Assembly (NCBI GenBank): GCA_948144175.1
Contig: CANXME010002001.1
Location: forward strand, 2,666,501-2,730,500
Reading direction: 5' to 3'
Length of the DNA stretch: 64,000 nucleotides
Source: Closterium sp. NIES-65
Taxonomy: Eukaryota; Streptophyta; Zygnematophyceae; Desmidiales; Closteriaceae
Shown here: piece after piece, positions 33,748 through 46,200 of the stretch
Layout: each line of letters starts with the position of its first letter
Numbering within the stretch: position 1 is the first letter of the stretch
Position numbers and translations under genes: made by a program
The notes under the pieces: generated by a model
Told to the model about the DNA's origin: nothing
What the model saw: the letters and a program-made list of their open reading frames with translations, nothing else
Database searches by the model: none

Positions 33748-36700
33748 CTAGACAAGCAAGAGCAGGTGTATATATATATATGTAACAGTACAAGCAAGGT
33801 CAAGAGGTGAGCAAGTGAGGCAAGGTGGGCACAAGGCCCAGAAGATATCAGCAGTGTTGGCCTCAGAGGCCACGTACGCAAGACGCAGCTGACCACGCTG
33901 CTGCAGCTCACGAGCAAGAAAGTAGCGGAGAGCAATATGCTTCGTTCTGTGCTCCAGTCGCTGCTCCCGACACAAGGCCAGCATGGCCTTGTTGTCTACG
34001 TACAGCACTAGAGGAGAACGAGGCGGCTCTCCAAGGTCAGTCAGTAGGTAGGTGAGCCAGCGAAGCTCCTGTGCAGCCATGGCTCCTCCGTAGATCTCAG
34101 CCTCACAACTGGAGCCGAGAACAGAAGACCAGCGAGTAGCCCGCCACGAAACAGAGCAGGAACCAAGGCTGAAGGTGCAACCCTATGACGACCGCTGCGT
34201 AGCCTGGTCGTCAGCCCAAGAAGCATCTGCGTGCCCAGTGAGGACCACTGGACTCTGCCCTCCAAGCACAAGCCCCATGCCCGACGTACTGCACAAGTAG
34301 CGCAACACCCTCTTCTCTGCAGCCATGTGCTCCGGTCTGTGTCTCCCAGGAGCAACATAGCGTGCGAGAATGCTAAGAGGGTATGCGAGGTCAGGTCGTG
34401 TGCAGGTCATCAGGTACATGAGGCAGCCAACAAGCTCTGGGTACGGGCCACTCGACTCTACGGACTCATCCAAAGGCAGAGCTGAGAGCGAGTGGCGAGT
34501 AGGCAGAGGAGTGGCCTGAGGCGAGGAGTACGTGAAGCCGAAGCGCTGAAGGACCTGCTGCACCATGTGTGATTGAGTCAGGGTAATGGTGCGGCGTGCT
34601 CTGTCCCGGGTGATCTGCAAGCCAAGGTAGCTGCGCAGTTCACCCAGGTCTGTGCACGTGTGTCTCTTCTGCAGCTTGGACTTCACGTGGGCGAGTCCAG
34701 TAGTGTCAGCAGTGGCAAAGACCAAGTCGTCGACGTACACGAGGATGTAGAACGGCGGCAAAGAGGTGTCGGTGCGCAGAAACAGCGACGGGTCGGCAGT
34801 AGAGGGAGCAAACCCAAGAGCCGCAAGCGTAGTCCTCAGTGTGTCGTGCCACTCACGCGGTGCCTGGCGGAGACCGTAGACTGGCCGCCGGAGGCTCCAC
34901 TGGGTGCCGGAAGGAAAAGTCCCAATGAAGCCAGGTGGACGGCGCAGCCAGATCTCCTCGTGCAGGCTACCCTGCAAGAAAGCAGTGCTGAAGTCAAGAG
35001 AGTGAAGCTCGTAGTTTCGCTGAGCGGCTGTGTGCAGCAGCACCCGAAGAGTGGTCATCTTCGGGGTGGGGGAGAAGGTCTGAAAGTAGTCAACTCCCTG
35101 CCGCTGACTGAAGCCACGAGCCACGTACCGCGCCTTGAAGACAGGTGGAGAACCTGGCGGCCGCTTCACCCTGAAGATCCACATGCCTATGACGATGTTC
35201 GCCCCAGGTGGGGGAACCGCGTCAACGTAGGTGCCTGTGGACTTCCAGGAAGCCATCTTTGCATCCATAGCTGCCTGCCACTAAGGAGTAACGACCCTCT
35301 ACGGCCTCCGCGTAAGAGCGCGGAGTCGAGATGTCAAGTGCATCCGGGTCTCCCTCAGGGGTAAGCAGTACGGACACAAGATGAGGTGAAGCAGCAGCCA
35401 GACACTAGAACTCCTCCTGCCTGACCTCAAGGACGTCCGTGCCAAGAGCACACTCACCCCCGACGGACGGAGGACAGACAGACTCAGAATCAGCGACAAG
35501 ACTAGCAGTGTAGTCTAGATGACAGCGAGCAGCAAAGTCGACGAGCTCAGCAACTAGGGCAGACGCAACACTGGACTCAAAAGAAGGGTCAGTGACGACA
35601 GTAGCAAGGACACGCGTGACGGTAGGACTGGCAGCACGAAGAGAGTCCGACTCCGGGTCGGCAAGAGCAGGAAGAGAAGACTCAGGAGGAGAAGGCAAAG
35701 GGGCACGCTTCGGAGAAGTGGACGGACGCAGGGACATCCGGTGCGTGCCAGGGACAAGAGGAGGACGCTGACGCGAACCGCGACCACTAGTGCGAGCAGC
35801 ACGGACAGGCGACGCAGGGTGAGACGCAGGCTCATGACGCTCAGAAAGACCTTTAGTAGGACCAGTGTTGGGAGACGGAGCAGGTAGTGGGGAGGCCGGC
35901 TGTAACTATAACTGTGACGGGACAGGCTGTGGACACTCTAAGGGAGGAGGAGGACCAGTAGAAGACGGGAGACCAAGAACCTGCTGAAGAAGCGGAACGA
36001 AGTACGGCCGAGGCCGCGCGGCGACTCCAGACACAGCAGGGACAGCACCAGCACCCCCAGTGGCAGCACCAGTACCAGTAGAAGCTCCAGCTCCAGTACC
36101 TCCAGCAGCACCAGTAGTACCCCCAGCAGGACCGCCTCCAGGACCTACAGCAGTAGCCTCCGCGCCAACACCTGCCGCAGCTCCAGCTCCAGAAGTACCC
36201 GCAGGCCCAGCAGCTCCAGTACTCCCAGTACGAGCACCTCCGGGACCCGTGGCACCAGCTCCCTCAGTAGCAACAGAACCTCCACTACCCGCAGCACCTC
36301 CAGCTCCAGCAGCTCGCCTCCAGCGCCGGGCAAACCACTCACGCAGCTCCTGTGGAGAGAGTGGCTTCTGGCGAGACGAAGCACCCGTAGAACCGCCCGG
36401 CACAGCACCAGCAGGCCCAGCTCCCTCAGGCTCCGCACCCCCAGGCTCAGCACCTCCAGGCGTAGCACCCCCAGGCTCAGCACCCCCAGGCTCAGCACCC
36501 CCAGGCGTAGCACCCCAAGGCTCAGCACCCCCAGACTCAGCACCCCCAGGCTCAGCACCCCCATTCGGAGGACCCTCAGGCTCAGCACCCCCAGGCGTAG
36601 CACCCACACACTCAGCACCCCCAGTCGCAGCACCCCCAGTCGCAGCACCCCCAGGCTCAGCACCCGCAGCAGCACCAGAGTCACCAGTAACCTCGACAGG

Positions 36701-39700
36701 CTCGACCGCGTCTACATGGGACACACCTGGAGGGGAAGGACCCTGAGGGGGGAGGGGGTCTACCAGGGGGGGGACCTGGCACAAGGAAGAGCGGTGGCGG
36801 GGGGAGAGAAGGAGTGCGGTAGGGGAAGAGGCGGTAGTAGGGGACCGACTCGTCAAACGTGACGTCCTGGGAGGACAGAACATAACGAGAGGTGGGGTGG
36901 TAGAACTGCCACCCTGGCGCGTCAGGAGGGAAGCCAAGGAAGACGCAAGGAGCAGCACGAGGGGACAGCTTGTCCGCAGACAAGCCGCGGACAAACGCCC
37001 GAGATCCCCAGACACGGAACGCAGACGCATCGCCTACCTTCCCCGTCCACAGCAAAGCTGGGGAGGTCTCCGGCATGGAGACCCTCGGGTGAAGGCTGAT
37101 CTGATGCGCCGCGTACCGAACTGCAAACGGCCACAGAAAATGGGGGGCAGCCGCATGCATCATGGACGTACGGGCGACATCCATGACCATGCCAATGCGG
37201 CGCTCAGCAATCCCATTTTGCTGTGGAGAGTCCGGAAGCGTAAAGGTATGGCGGATGCCAAGTGCACGACAGTAGGCTCGCAGAAGGCCAGAGGAGAACT
37301 CTCCGCCTCTGTCAGAGTGCAGACGCAGAACAGGAAAGTCCGAGCCGAAGCTCCTCCTGAGCTAGAGACGAGCTGCGCGGATCCAGTCGATCAACACCTC
37401 AGTGACATCACCCTTGCTGCGCAGGGGGAAGACTGTGGTGTAACGCGAGTAGTCCTCAACCACCAGCAGGAAGTAGCGCTCGTGACCCTGTCCACGGACG
37501 CGGTCCAGGCCCCACCCGTCCATGTGAAGCGTCTGCAGCGGGGCCTCTGTCGAGGGAAACTGAGAGGAGTGAGGGGCAGCCTGCAGCCGCCCCTCGACAC
37601 AGGGGATGCAGGTGGGGCCAGGCCCCGGAGGAAGGGGAGGGAGGGACCGGGGAAGACCAAAGACAAGGACACGAGAGGCCATGCCTTGGAGACGAGGCAG
37701 GGAGGGGTGGTCAAGGCGGTGGTGCCAGAGGAGAGTCTCGTGAGACAGGAGGCGACACGAGCAGGGGGCAGACTCAGGACCAGACCTGGACGCTGCAGCA
37801 AACACCTGACCCGACGCAGCTAGCTGACCAGACGAAGGGACAGGAGGAGACTCAGTGGTCAGGGTGTACAGGCTCGACCCCGGCCGACGCGTAAACGTGG
37901 CTAGGTGCCGGCCTGTGCAAGCGTCCGAGCAGTGGGTCACCCGCTGACTCGCAGGAGTAAACTGGTGAACCCCCGCATCCTGTAGGTCAGCACCACTCAC
38001 CAAGTTCGTAGAGAACGAGGGGAGGTAAAGAGGGGGCCGCCGGACACGGGAGGACAATGGAGAAGTGAGAAAGGATAGGACCCCCAAAGGGGTCTGCCAG
38101 GGAGACTGCAACGGGCCGACCAAGCGGCGTGAGTGTGGTGCGGTCTCGAAAGAAGGAGCGAGAAGCCCCGGAGTCAAGTGTAAAGGTGAGGGAGGCCGAA
38201 GCCGACCCGGTCCCTGCAAGCGCAGACTCACCAGCACCTGAGGACGCAGACGCACTGGCACCTAGAGCAGCAGCCTCACTGGCACCTAGAGCAGCAGCCT
38301 CACCAGTACCTAGAGCAGCAGTCTCAATGCCTGGGTCGGGCGGGAAACACCGGTAACAGTCACCCTCATCACTAATATACACAGCATACATGGCAGAAAG
38401 GATAGCATCAAAGTCAAGATCATAGATGGCAACTCCCGCCCTAGACAGCTCGCCCCAGCGAGGGATCTCTGTGGCCTCGGGGAACTGGTGACGCCACGCG
38501 TCCGTAAGGCGGCCAAAGCAGCGCTGGGTGGGGTGCGCACCCCCACACTGCTCACCCGCACGGTCGCCAGTGCGCAGGACGTAGGTGCACGGACCAAAGC
38601 CCCCACCCCGCTGGCGTGTAGTGTACCTCTCACGGAGCTGCTGAGGGGACAAGGTCTCACGACCGCGCTGCTGCTGCTGGCGCAGACCACCACCGGAGCC
38701 ACTCCGCTGCGTAGACCCGCGACCAGCTCCACCGCCACCCCCGCCGCCTCCGCCGCCTCCGCCGCCTCCGCTACTACCGCCGCCTCCGCCGCCTCCTCCA
38801 CCGCCACCACCTCCGCCACCTCCGCTACCACCGCCACCGCCGCCGCCGCCTCCGCCTCCACTGGCGCCACCGACACCTCCGCCCACACCTCCACTCCCAC
38901 CGCCACCCCCACTCCCCCCGCCGCCTCCACCTCCACCTCCACCGCCCCCGCTCGCTCCTCCAGTGCCCCTGCCCCCCTTGCCCTTGCCAGAGCGGCGTCT
39001 CCCACTAGGGGCAGACGCCGCACCGACCGACTCAAGACCAAGCAGGTCGGCCGCAGCAGCAGAGGCAACAGAGGGCAGGGGGGGGGAGGGGGAACACCCC
39101 TCAAAGATGGGGGTGCGCGGGTCACCACGAGAGGCCCCTACAGCGACTATGCTCTTCTCGGCCGCTAGGAGGGACTTCTCGAGGAGGTCAACAGTGAGAG
39201 TGGTGGGACAGACTGAGAGGAAGTGGTCCCTGACTACGCGAAGGGAGTTAGGGAGGCGAGTGACTAAGTAGTAGAGAGTGATGTACATGGGGGGGGGGGG
39301 TTCTTGGCGCAAAAGTCAGCAGGAAGCGCAGCGCGGTAGCGAGTGTCACTAGTGCGGAGGTGCGTAATGAGGTCAGCGACTGTGGGAAAGGCAGCAAGGT
39401 CAGGGAAGAGGTACGGTAGCATGAGGCGGCTCAGTGCAGCAGTGGCAGGGGAAGAGTAGCGCGCAACTACAGCGTCGTACAAGGTATGAGCACTCTTGTA
39501 CTGACTAAAGTGCGCGCGCTCAGTGGTAGGCAGGTGGCGACGCACAGCAAGACGTGCAGCAGCGTCGCGCGTGGCCCACTGGGAGCGAACAGTGGCGTCA
39601 GCATCAGCAACAAGGGCAGGAGAGGCGCCAGAGGTGAGGTCAAAGAGAGAGAGACCGTCTGCCCTATCACACTGTAAGAACAGCTGCAGGTCGTCGACCC

Positions 39701-39761
39701 AGACGTCAAAGTCAATGGCTCGACCCTCAGCGTCAAAAGCGAGGACACTGGGGGTAGCCAT
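33748..39761 (-). pseudogene. copia 7 gag-pol polyprotein, disrupted
   Basis: Gag starts at 39761 (MATPSVLAFDAEG). A 12-base homopolymer (39289-39300) shifts frame before MYITLYYLV. The Gly-rich hinge is at about 38700-38950, the zinc knuckle at about 38520-38590, and the protease LDSGASRSFF near 38150. The gag-pre-integrase region and integrase (FLLVVEDY, HSDRGGEF, QQNGIAERR) run 38000-36780 with a TAG at 37364. A variable linker with GSAPPG repeats (antisense reading at 36420-36665) precedes RT (35270-34190, YVDDLVF intact), which ends in a TAG at 34185. RNase H resumes to 33748. In VVEDY an acidic residue replaces the first D of VVDDY. Confidence 0.9.
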
Positions 39762-39839
39762 GACAACAGTAGACCAGCAGTGCAAGCAGTAGGGAAAGGG
39801 CAGTGCAGTGACAGAGGTGTTGTGCTCACCGGACAGGGC

Positions 39840-40510
39840 TGCTCGGGCGGCTCGGCGGTAGGGCGGCTCGGCGGCTCGGCGGCTCGGCTGCTGGGCGGCT
39901 CGGCGGCTTGACTGCTGGGCGGTAGGGCGGCTCGGCGGCCTGGCGGCTCGGCTGCTGGGTGGCTCGGCGGCTCTACTGCTGGGCGGCTCGGCTGCACGGC
40001 GGCTCGGCTGGTGGGCGGCTGGGCGGCTCGGCTGTAGGGCGGCTCGGCGGTTCGGCTGCTCTGCTGCAGGGCGGCGCGGCGGTCGGCGGCTCGGCTGGGT
40101 GAGGCGGCTCGGGCGGTTCGGGTGGCGGGCGGCGCTGCAGCAGTTGACGGGGCCACAAGGGAGGGCGGCGGGGCCGCAGGTGAGGGCGACGGGGCCGCAT
40201 TTGAGGGTGGCGGGGCCGCAAGTGAGGACGACGGGGCCGCAACTGAGGGCGGCGGGGCCGCAAGTGAGGGCGACGGGGCCGCAACTGAGGGCGGCGGGGC
40301 CGCAAGTGAAGGCGGCAGGGTCGCAGGTGAGGGCGGCGACGGGCCGCAACTGAGGGAGGCGACGGGGCCGCAACTGAGGGCGGCGACGGGGCCGCAACTG
40401 AGGGCGGCGGGGCCGCAAGTGAGGGCGGCGGGGCCGCAAGTAAGGGCGGCGACGGGCCGCTTAGGGTGGCGACGAGCCGTGAAGGGCGGCGACGGGCCGA
40501 GTAAGGGGGT
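39840..40510 (-). repeat. GC-rich leader repeats of copia 7
   Basis: GGCGGCTCGGCTGCTGG-type units (39840-40100), then GGGGCCGCAAGTGAGGGCG-type units (40150-40480). Confidence 0.75.
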
Positions 40511-40638
40511 TGCTAGGGCGGCTCGACGAAGGCAGAGAGGGGAGCGCGACTCGGGGAGCGCGCTCCGGGCAGGAAAAAAAAACTTTTGATGTGGTGGGCC
40601 CTAGGCACAGTTCCCACGAGGGACCCTGCTCGATACCA

Positions 40639-40770
40639 TGAGAAAGTTAGAACGAGAATGAATGAACTATGAAAGAGTTCGGTACAAGTACTAACCCTAA
40701 TTGGGTTGTACCCCTTATGGGCTACCCCACTATAGCCTACACAATATGCATAAGCTATAATGTTCTGACA
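40639..40770 (-). repeat. 5' LTR of copia 7
   Basis: 132 bp, TG/CA ends, primer-binding site at 40625-40638. Confidence 0.85.
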
Positions 40771-40915
40771 CCTGCTCGATACCATGAGAAAACTGAAACG
40801 AGAATGAATGAACTATGAAAGAGTTGGGTACAAGTACTAACCCTAATTGGGTTGTACCCCTTATGGGCTACCCCACTACAGCCTACACAAATGCATAAGC
40901 TATAATGTTATGACA
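40771..40915 (-). repeat. extra LTR plus 14-nt primer-binding site, upstream of copia 7
   Basis: A second complete LTR (40785-40915, 131 bp) is separated from the LTR of copia 7 by exactly the 14-nt primer-binding site (40771-40784). Its outer edge abuts gene E at ATCCC; ACCCC at 30030-30026 on the far side is a plausible TSD with one mismatch. Confidence 0.8.
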
Positions 40916-41131
40916 GGGATCGCCTCCGTGATTTCCCTCCGTCGCCGATCCCTCCATCTCCGCCGACGGGAGTGCAAGACTCGCGCTCCCTCGCCCTGGA
41001 TCTTCGTTGCCGCCAGTGGTGCCGTTTCGAAAGGGTTCTGCAACAGAATCCCACGATGGGATTATCGACGGTCTATCACTGTAAGGGGTTTCGAAAACCG
41101 CCACTTCAACTAAATCTGTCATAGTAGCCAC
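40916..41131 (-). pseudogene. gene E, first exon (72 codons)
   Basis: Starts with MATMTDLVEVAVFETPYSD and stays open for 72 codons to the copia insertion (…EGNHGGDP). The frame on the other side of the copia block resumes as GDAEEEED at 30025, so removing the block and one TSD gives one open frame. The start codon is the first ATG of the frame, 2.1 kb from the divergent transposase start. Function unknown. Confidence 0.55.
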
Positions 41132-41650
41132 TATGCTTCGCGCTAAAGTGTGTCAAGGGAACGAGCAGCGTCAAAGTGTTGGTTTAGGGAGTGACGGAAG
41201 CAGGTGGGTGGGACACGAGGGTGGTTGGGGTGGGTTGCGAGACTAGAGAGAGTAATGTAACCCTATCAGGCTATATTGGACGGTGTACGTGTAGCCACCC
41301 TAGCATAAACCCACCTACCGCTCGATCTCAGCCGCTCAATGGCTGAAGTACCTCTTGGCTGATGACTGTGTTGCGGGGGGAATCGTTTGAGATGCGTCGG
41401 CCAATCACGGTTGCCAACGCATAAATCTCTAGATTTTATTCAAACATACAACAATGCATTTCATCAAACTCTAAGTTGCAAATGGTTTACCACGGGGTTG
41501 GGGTAAGTTAATCGGTGATTCTTACGTCACACATACAACGACCGTCCAGAATTATTACTTGTGACAGAGGTACTGTGCACTTTTAGGCTTTGCCACAATG
41601 GTTTAGGGCCAGCGGACGACATTCTAACACGATTATCAATAGTAACAAAC
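41132..41650. other. upstream region of gene E, no gene seen
   Basis: AT-richer spacer between the gene E start and the 178-bp array. It presumably holds the gene E promoter; no clear TATA box or motif chosen. Confidence 0.4.
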
Positions 41651-42480
41651 GTGAATCCGTTGTGGTATGGTGATGGATTGTCATCCATTCTTGCACAGAC
41701 ATTAAACAAGGTGCTTAGAAGGAGTGGTATGAAGCACAAGCCCAATGCACAAGCGTAGATGCGTTATTGACAGCCATGGTTAGACTGTGCGACGATGCAG
41801 CATTCAGGCCTGCGGGTTGCGCGACATGGTGAATCCGTTGTGGTATGGTGTTGCATTGGCATCCATTCTTGCACAGACATTAAACAAGGTGCTTAGAAGG
41901 AGTTGTATGAAGCACAGGTCCAATGCACAAGCGTAGATGCGTTATCGACAGCCATGGTTAGACTGTGCGACGATGTAGCGTTCAGGCCTGCGGGTTGCGC
42001 GACATGGTGAATCCGTTGTGGTATGGTGTTGCATTGGCATCCATTCTTGCACAGACATTAAACAAGGTGCTTAGAAGGAGTTGTATGAAGCACAGGCCCA
42101 ACGCACAAGCGTAGATGCGTTATCGACAGCCATGGTTAGACTGTGCGACGATGCAGCGTTCAGGCCTGCATTATGCGCGACATGGTGAATCCGTTGTGGT
42201 ATGGTGTTGCATTGGCATCCATTCTTGCACAGACATTAAACAAGGTGCTTAGAAGGAGTTGTATGAAGCACAGGTCCGACGCACAAGCGTAGATGCGTTA
42301 TCGACCGCCATGGTTAGACTGTGCGACGATGCAGCTTTTAGGCCTGCGGGTTGCACGACATGGTGAATCCGTTGTGGTATGGTGTTGCATTGTCATCCAA
42401 CATTGCATGGACATTGAAACCGTTGTGTTATTGTACGACATTGTCATCCATTCTTGCATATTCATTCAGCACGGTCCCTA
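41651..42480. repeat. 178-bp tandem repeat, about 4.6 copies
   Basis: GTGAATCCGTTGTGG recurs at 41651, 41829, 42007, 42185 and 42363, exactly 178 bp apart. The units differ at scattered positions; the last diverges after about 70 bp. It lies between the divergent genes of transposon D and has no coding frame of interest. Confidence 0.9.
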
Positions 42481-43223
42481 GAGGTACACTACACCTCGAG
42501 AGAAGACACGCTATAGGTATTCGCTCCACGCAACAATCATACGTTAGGGCATGGAGTTATTGGGTACTTCCCGTATCGTTATCAAGTAAGGGTTGTTCAA
42601 CATCAGTCCTAAGGATATTAATGTTTACTAGTTATGAATAACTTGAGTGTCTTGTTAAGTTCTAATTGTACATTTGCATTTCCATGTTTGTTTGAAGCCT
42701 CTTGAGCTCACCTACGTGATTCTGATTTCCCCCCTATATCGATTCGCGACACAATCACAGATCCAAACGGATCTCTTCCCGCTCTTCCTCATCCCCCTCG
42801 ACTCTCACGCACGGTTCCTAAACACAAGTTCTTGATTCAATAGGCACGTCCTTCTCACCGTGCTCGCGACGCACACACACGACCGTGAGACTTAAGATCC
42901 TCCGCATTCTCCTCTGCTCACGTCGTGGTCACTCTAAACGGGGGCGACACACCTTGTAGGGAAGACGGCCCGTGAGGTGGGCGGTCTGTATCGTGCCTGG
43001 TAACGACCACGTGGCTCGACATTGTTAGCCAGTCCTAAACATTAGCGCCAATGTCAAGTGCCAGTCGTGCAGTGATACAAGCCGCCCACCACAGTGCGCG
43101 CATTGGCGATGATCATGTAGCTGTCACAGGCTTCTTGAACGGAGTACTTAATGCGTTCACAAGCTTCATCACGGCTAGTAGCTTCATAGGCGATTTCTCG
43201 ACTCTACAACGGATCCGTAACAC
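42481..43223. other. upstream region of the transposase gene, no gene seen
   Basis: Unique sequence. A 95-codon frame at 43051-43338 overlaps the transposase start in another frame and has no support. Confidence 0.4.
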
Positions 43224-46200
43224 ATGGGCTCTTTACCAGGCGTCGTCTGCGAGTTCTGCAACAGATGGTTCCGTAACGCCCAAGTTTATGGCGGTCATAA
43301 GTCACGGCGGACCCCTTGCCAAGGACTATCCGCCGTAGCAAGGCCGACGCGATCTGCACCGACCGCCGGTCTTCACGCTCTGCTATTCGTCCACGACATT
43401 CTGTCGGACGCTCCACCCGCTCCCGGTTCACCTACAGCGTCTAACGCATCCAACGCCGTCAGTGTGAGCGGTCCTCCACGCGTGCCTGAAGCTCATGTTG
43501 ACGAAACTCCCAACGACGTGAACGAGGGGCCTCCTGAAGATGAACATCAACCACAACCAGGATCTCTTGCGGCTGACACGAGTGACCATCCTAAGAGCCG
43601 GCCCGAAGGGAGTCATGCCGCGCCGCCAACAATCATCTCCGGACAGAGCAATGCCACGCCCCTCAATCCGCTCGCGTTGAAGCTGCTGCATTTCGTTCGG
43701 CGTGTGAATGGCGGAATGGGAATGGCCGAGGTTGACATCAACGGCCTGCTTCAGCTAGTCGTAGAGCCCGGCCTTGCGCCTCTTGTGATCTCGGAGCTCC
43801 GGAACTGTAAGGATCTGGAGCGGTTCGAGATGGAGCGTTTTGCAGGGCTCAATCGCGGATGGTCGGTGGCAACCTTCGAGATTGATGGTCATCCACCACA
43901 GTGCTTGCTCTTTCAGAACTCAGCACAGGTAAGCCGACTTTGCATTCAAGGCCATGAAATGATGATGAGGCACACAGGGTTTGCATGTACGTAGTTATCC
44001 TTGTATTAACCGTACACCCACCTTCACTGCCACTAACCATGCCTCTCCTCTCACCTGCCTTCGCCACCGTACACCAGGCATTCGCTGAAATGTTTGGACA
44101 TCCCAACAACGCGCCCGGCTTCAAGCTCAAGGCGCGTGTTGATGAGGACCCTGACGTAGGCGGCCGTCGCTATACCACGCCTGAAACAGGAACGTGGTGG
44201 AACGATGCTCAAGTAAGGAAAGATCACGTTGCCACCCCAAACCCAATCCTTCCTCATGCCTCCATCGCTGCACTGATCTGTCAAGAGCATCTTGAGCCCT
44301 AAACCGTGTGTCCCTTGCCGCTTTGTCGTGCACTGCAGGAACACTTCGGTTGGTCCGAATTTGTGGGGGGGATCATCTTATATTCGGATGTGATGCACAT
44401 GAGCATCAACGGCCGGAAGAAGGCGTGGCCGCTCATGATGACGCTGGCCAACATCTCCCAGGCCAAGCGATGGGGGAAAGCCAGGCACACACTACTTGCC
44501 CTCCTTCCTATCCCCCCGTCTGCAATGTCTGCCGTGGAGAAGGTGATGCTCTTCCAGCGTTGCGTCATCTACGTGCTGCAGCCGCTTCTTGATGGCATCG
44601 CCAGGTCCGTACTCGGTTTGCATCTTGCTAACACATCATCTCACCACCTGCATGGTATGCAAACCCTCTCTGTATGTAGCATGGCCCTTTGCCCCTCGTC
44701 GTTCCTCCCTAAAAGCCGTAACCCGAATTCCTGTTGCCCCTCTACATGTTCCTTGCAGCGGGTTCCGTCTCAGGGACCCTTTCGGTGATTGGCAAACCGT
44801 GCGGCCCTTGCTGTACGCCTGGGTGTGCGACTACCCCCAGAGCGGCAAGATCAGTTGCACACTCTCGCATGGATCGCGGATGCCGTGCAGCATCTGCTAT
44901 GCTGCATAGGTGAGGTCACATGCCATCTGCACGCATTCAAATACATTCTCGTTTGTGGGTCGCCTGATAGAACCCACATAGCTACCACCCTTACCTTTTC
45001 TATCCCATCCCTCACCCCCGTGCTACAAGAGGAGCATCTGAGTGCTGTCAAGGCACGAAACACGCCGCGCACGCCTGAACAGCAGCAATGGATCGTTAAC
45101 GAGGCGGCTGGGACAACAACTAGCCAGGCTGACCCGTGCAAGGCCTAATCTACCTACCCTGTTGAGGTGAGTGACCTGTTTCCCCGGCCCATGAGTAGTC
45201 TATGCTCTCGCCCGCCCCGTCATGAATTGCCAGATGTGCTCTGCCCCATTGAACTCACCCCACTTGTGGTTTAGGTTAGCTATCCACTCTCACGTACATC
45301 TCTCCTCCATTCCCCACCACATCCCCATTTCCAGTGCGTGCTCTGGAAGTGGGATGTGGTAGGGACCGCGTGGGGCAATCCCTACCTCGTGGTGATGCCT
45401 GACAACAGGCACCAGGCGGACTCGGGCATCATGAGCCACATTGTGGCTGTCGTGCGCAAGATGAAGAAGCGGCGTGTGAAGCAGATAAACAGGTCAGTGT
45501 TTTGGGGATTGGATTCGTTGCTCTTCGTCACATTTACTCAAACCATAAGTTCTGTCCTATTACTGACATGTTTCTGCCCTTTTGCCACCGCTGAACTGAT
45601 GTGTATGGGCAAGCGCCTGTCTCTCATTCGTGACCGCACGCGCCTGAATCACATGCGCCTGCCGGAGAGCGCCTACTTCGAGACCGGAGCATGTGTGGCG
45701 GCCTATGAGCATAGGGCCGTCATGCAGGTATGAACCCTCCATTCCCTGTTGCTTGTCCTGGCCTAAACCCTCAAGCAGTCTGCTCATGCTGCCATTGTTT
45801 GTCCAAACTCCTCACACCATCTGTGCTCACCCTCCCCTTTGCTGCTATCCACATTCTTTGCAGGTCATGGTGTTTGTTTTTGCAGGCCTGCTTCGCCAGC
45901 CCCAGATGGATGCCGTTTGTGCCTATCTTGGCTCGTACATCCTGTGCTCCCAGCCTCAGGGGCACACTGAGCGGTCCCTCCGGGAGCTGAAGAAGATGAC
46001 CTCTCGGTAATAATACCATGCATGTAAACCCCCGTGCATGGGATGAATGCTTGGCTACTGTAAATGTGCTCTTGTAGTAGGCAATCTTGTGAGGATGTTT
46101 GGTGCTAAACTTTGATAGGAAAGGATCAGGAATAGAAAAACCATATGAATAAGTAGACTCTGTGATTGCATGTGTTGTCATCTCCCACTCCCATCAGGCT

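Larger units (their letters stand above)
33454..40770 (-). mobile_element. Ty1/copia element 7, near full length
   Basis: 7.3 kb from a 5' LTR (40639-40770) to a 3' LTR (33454-33585), both 132 bp, with leader, gag, PR, IN, RT and RH in order. It is the least deleted copia copy in the window but carries several stops and frameshifts. Together with copia 6 and an extra LTR at 40785-40915 it forms a tandem block inserted in the first exon of gene E. Confidence 0.9.

Noticed and set aside
41651-42480. Centromeric satellite
   Set aside because: The 178-bp unit is centromere-like in length, but there are under five copies and it lies between two transposon genes.
43051-43338. 95-codon gene upstream of the transposase
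   Set aside because: Overlaps the transposase first exon in another frame and lacks any recognisable feature.
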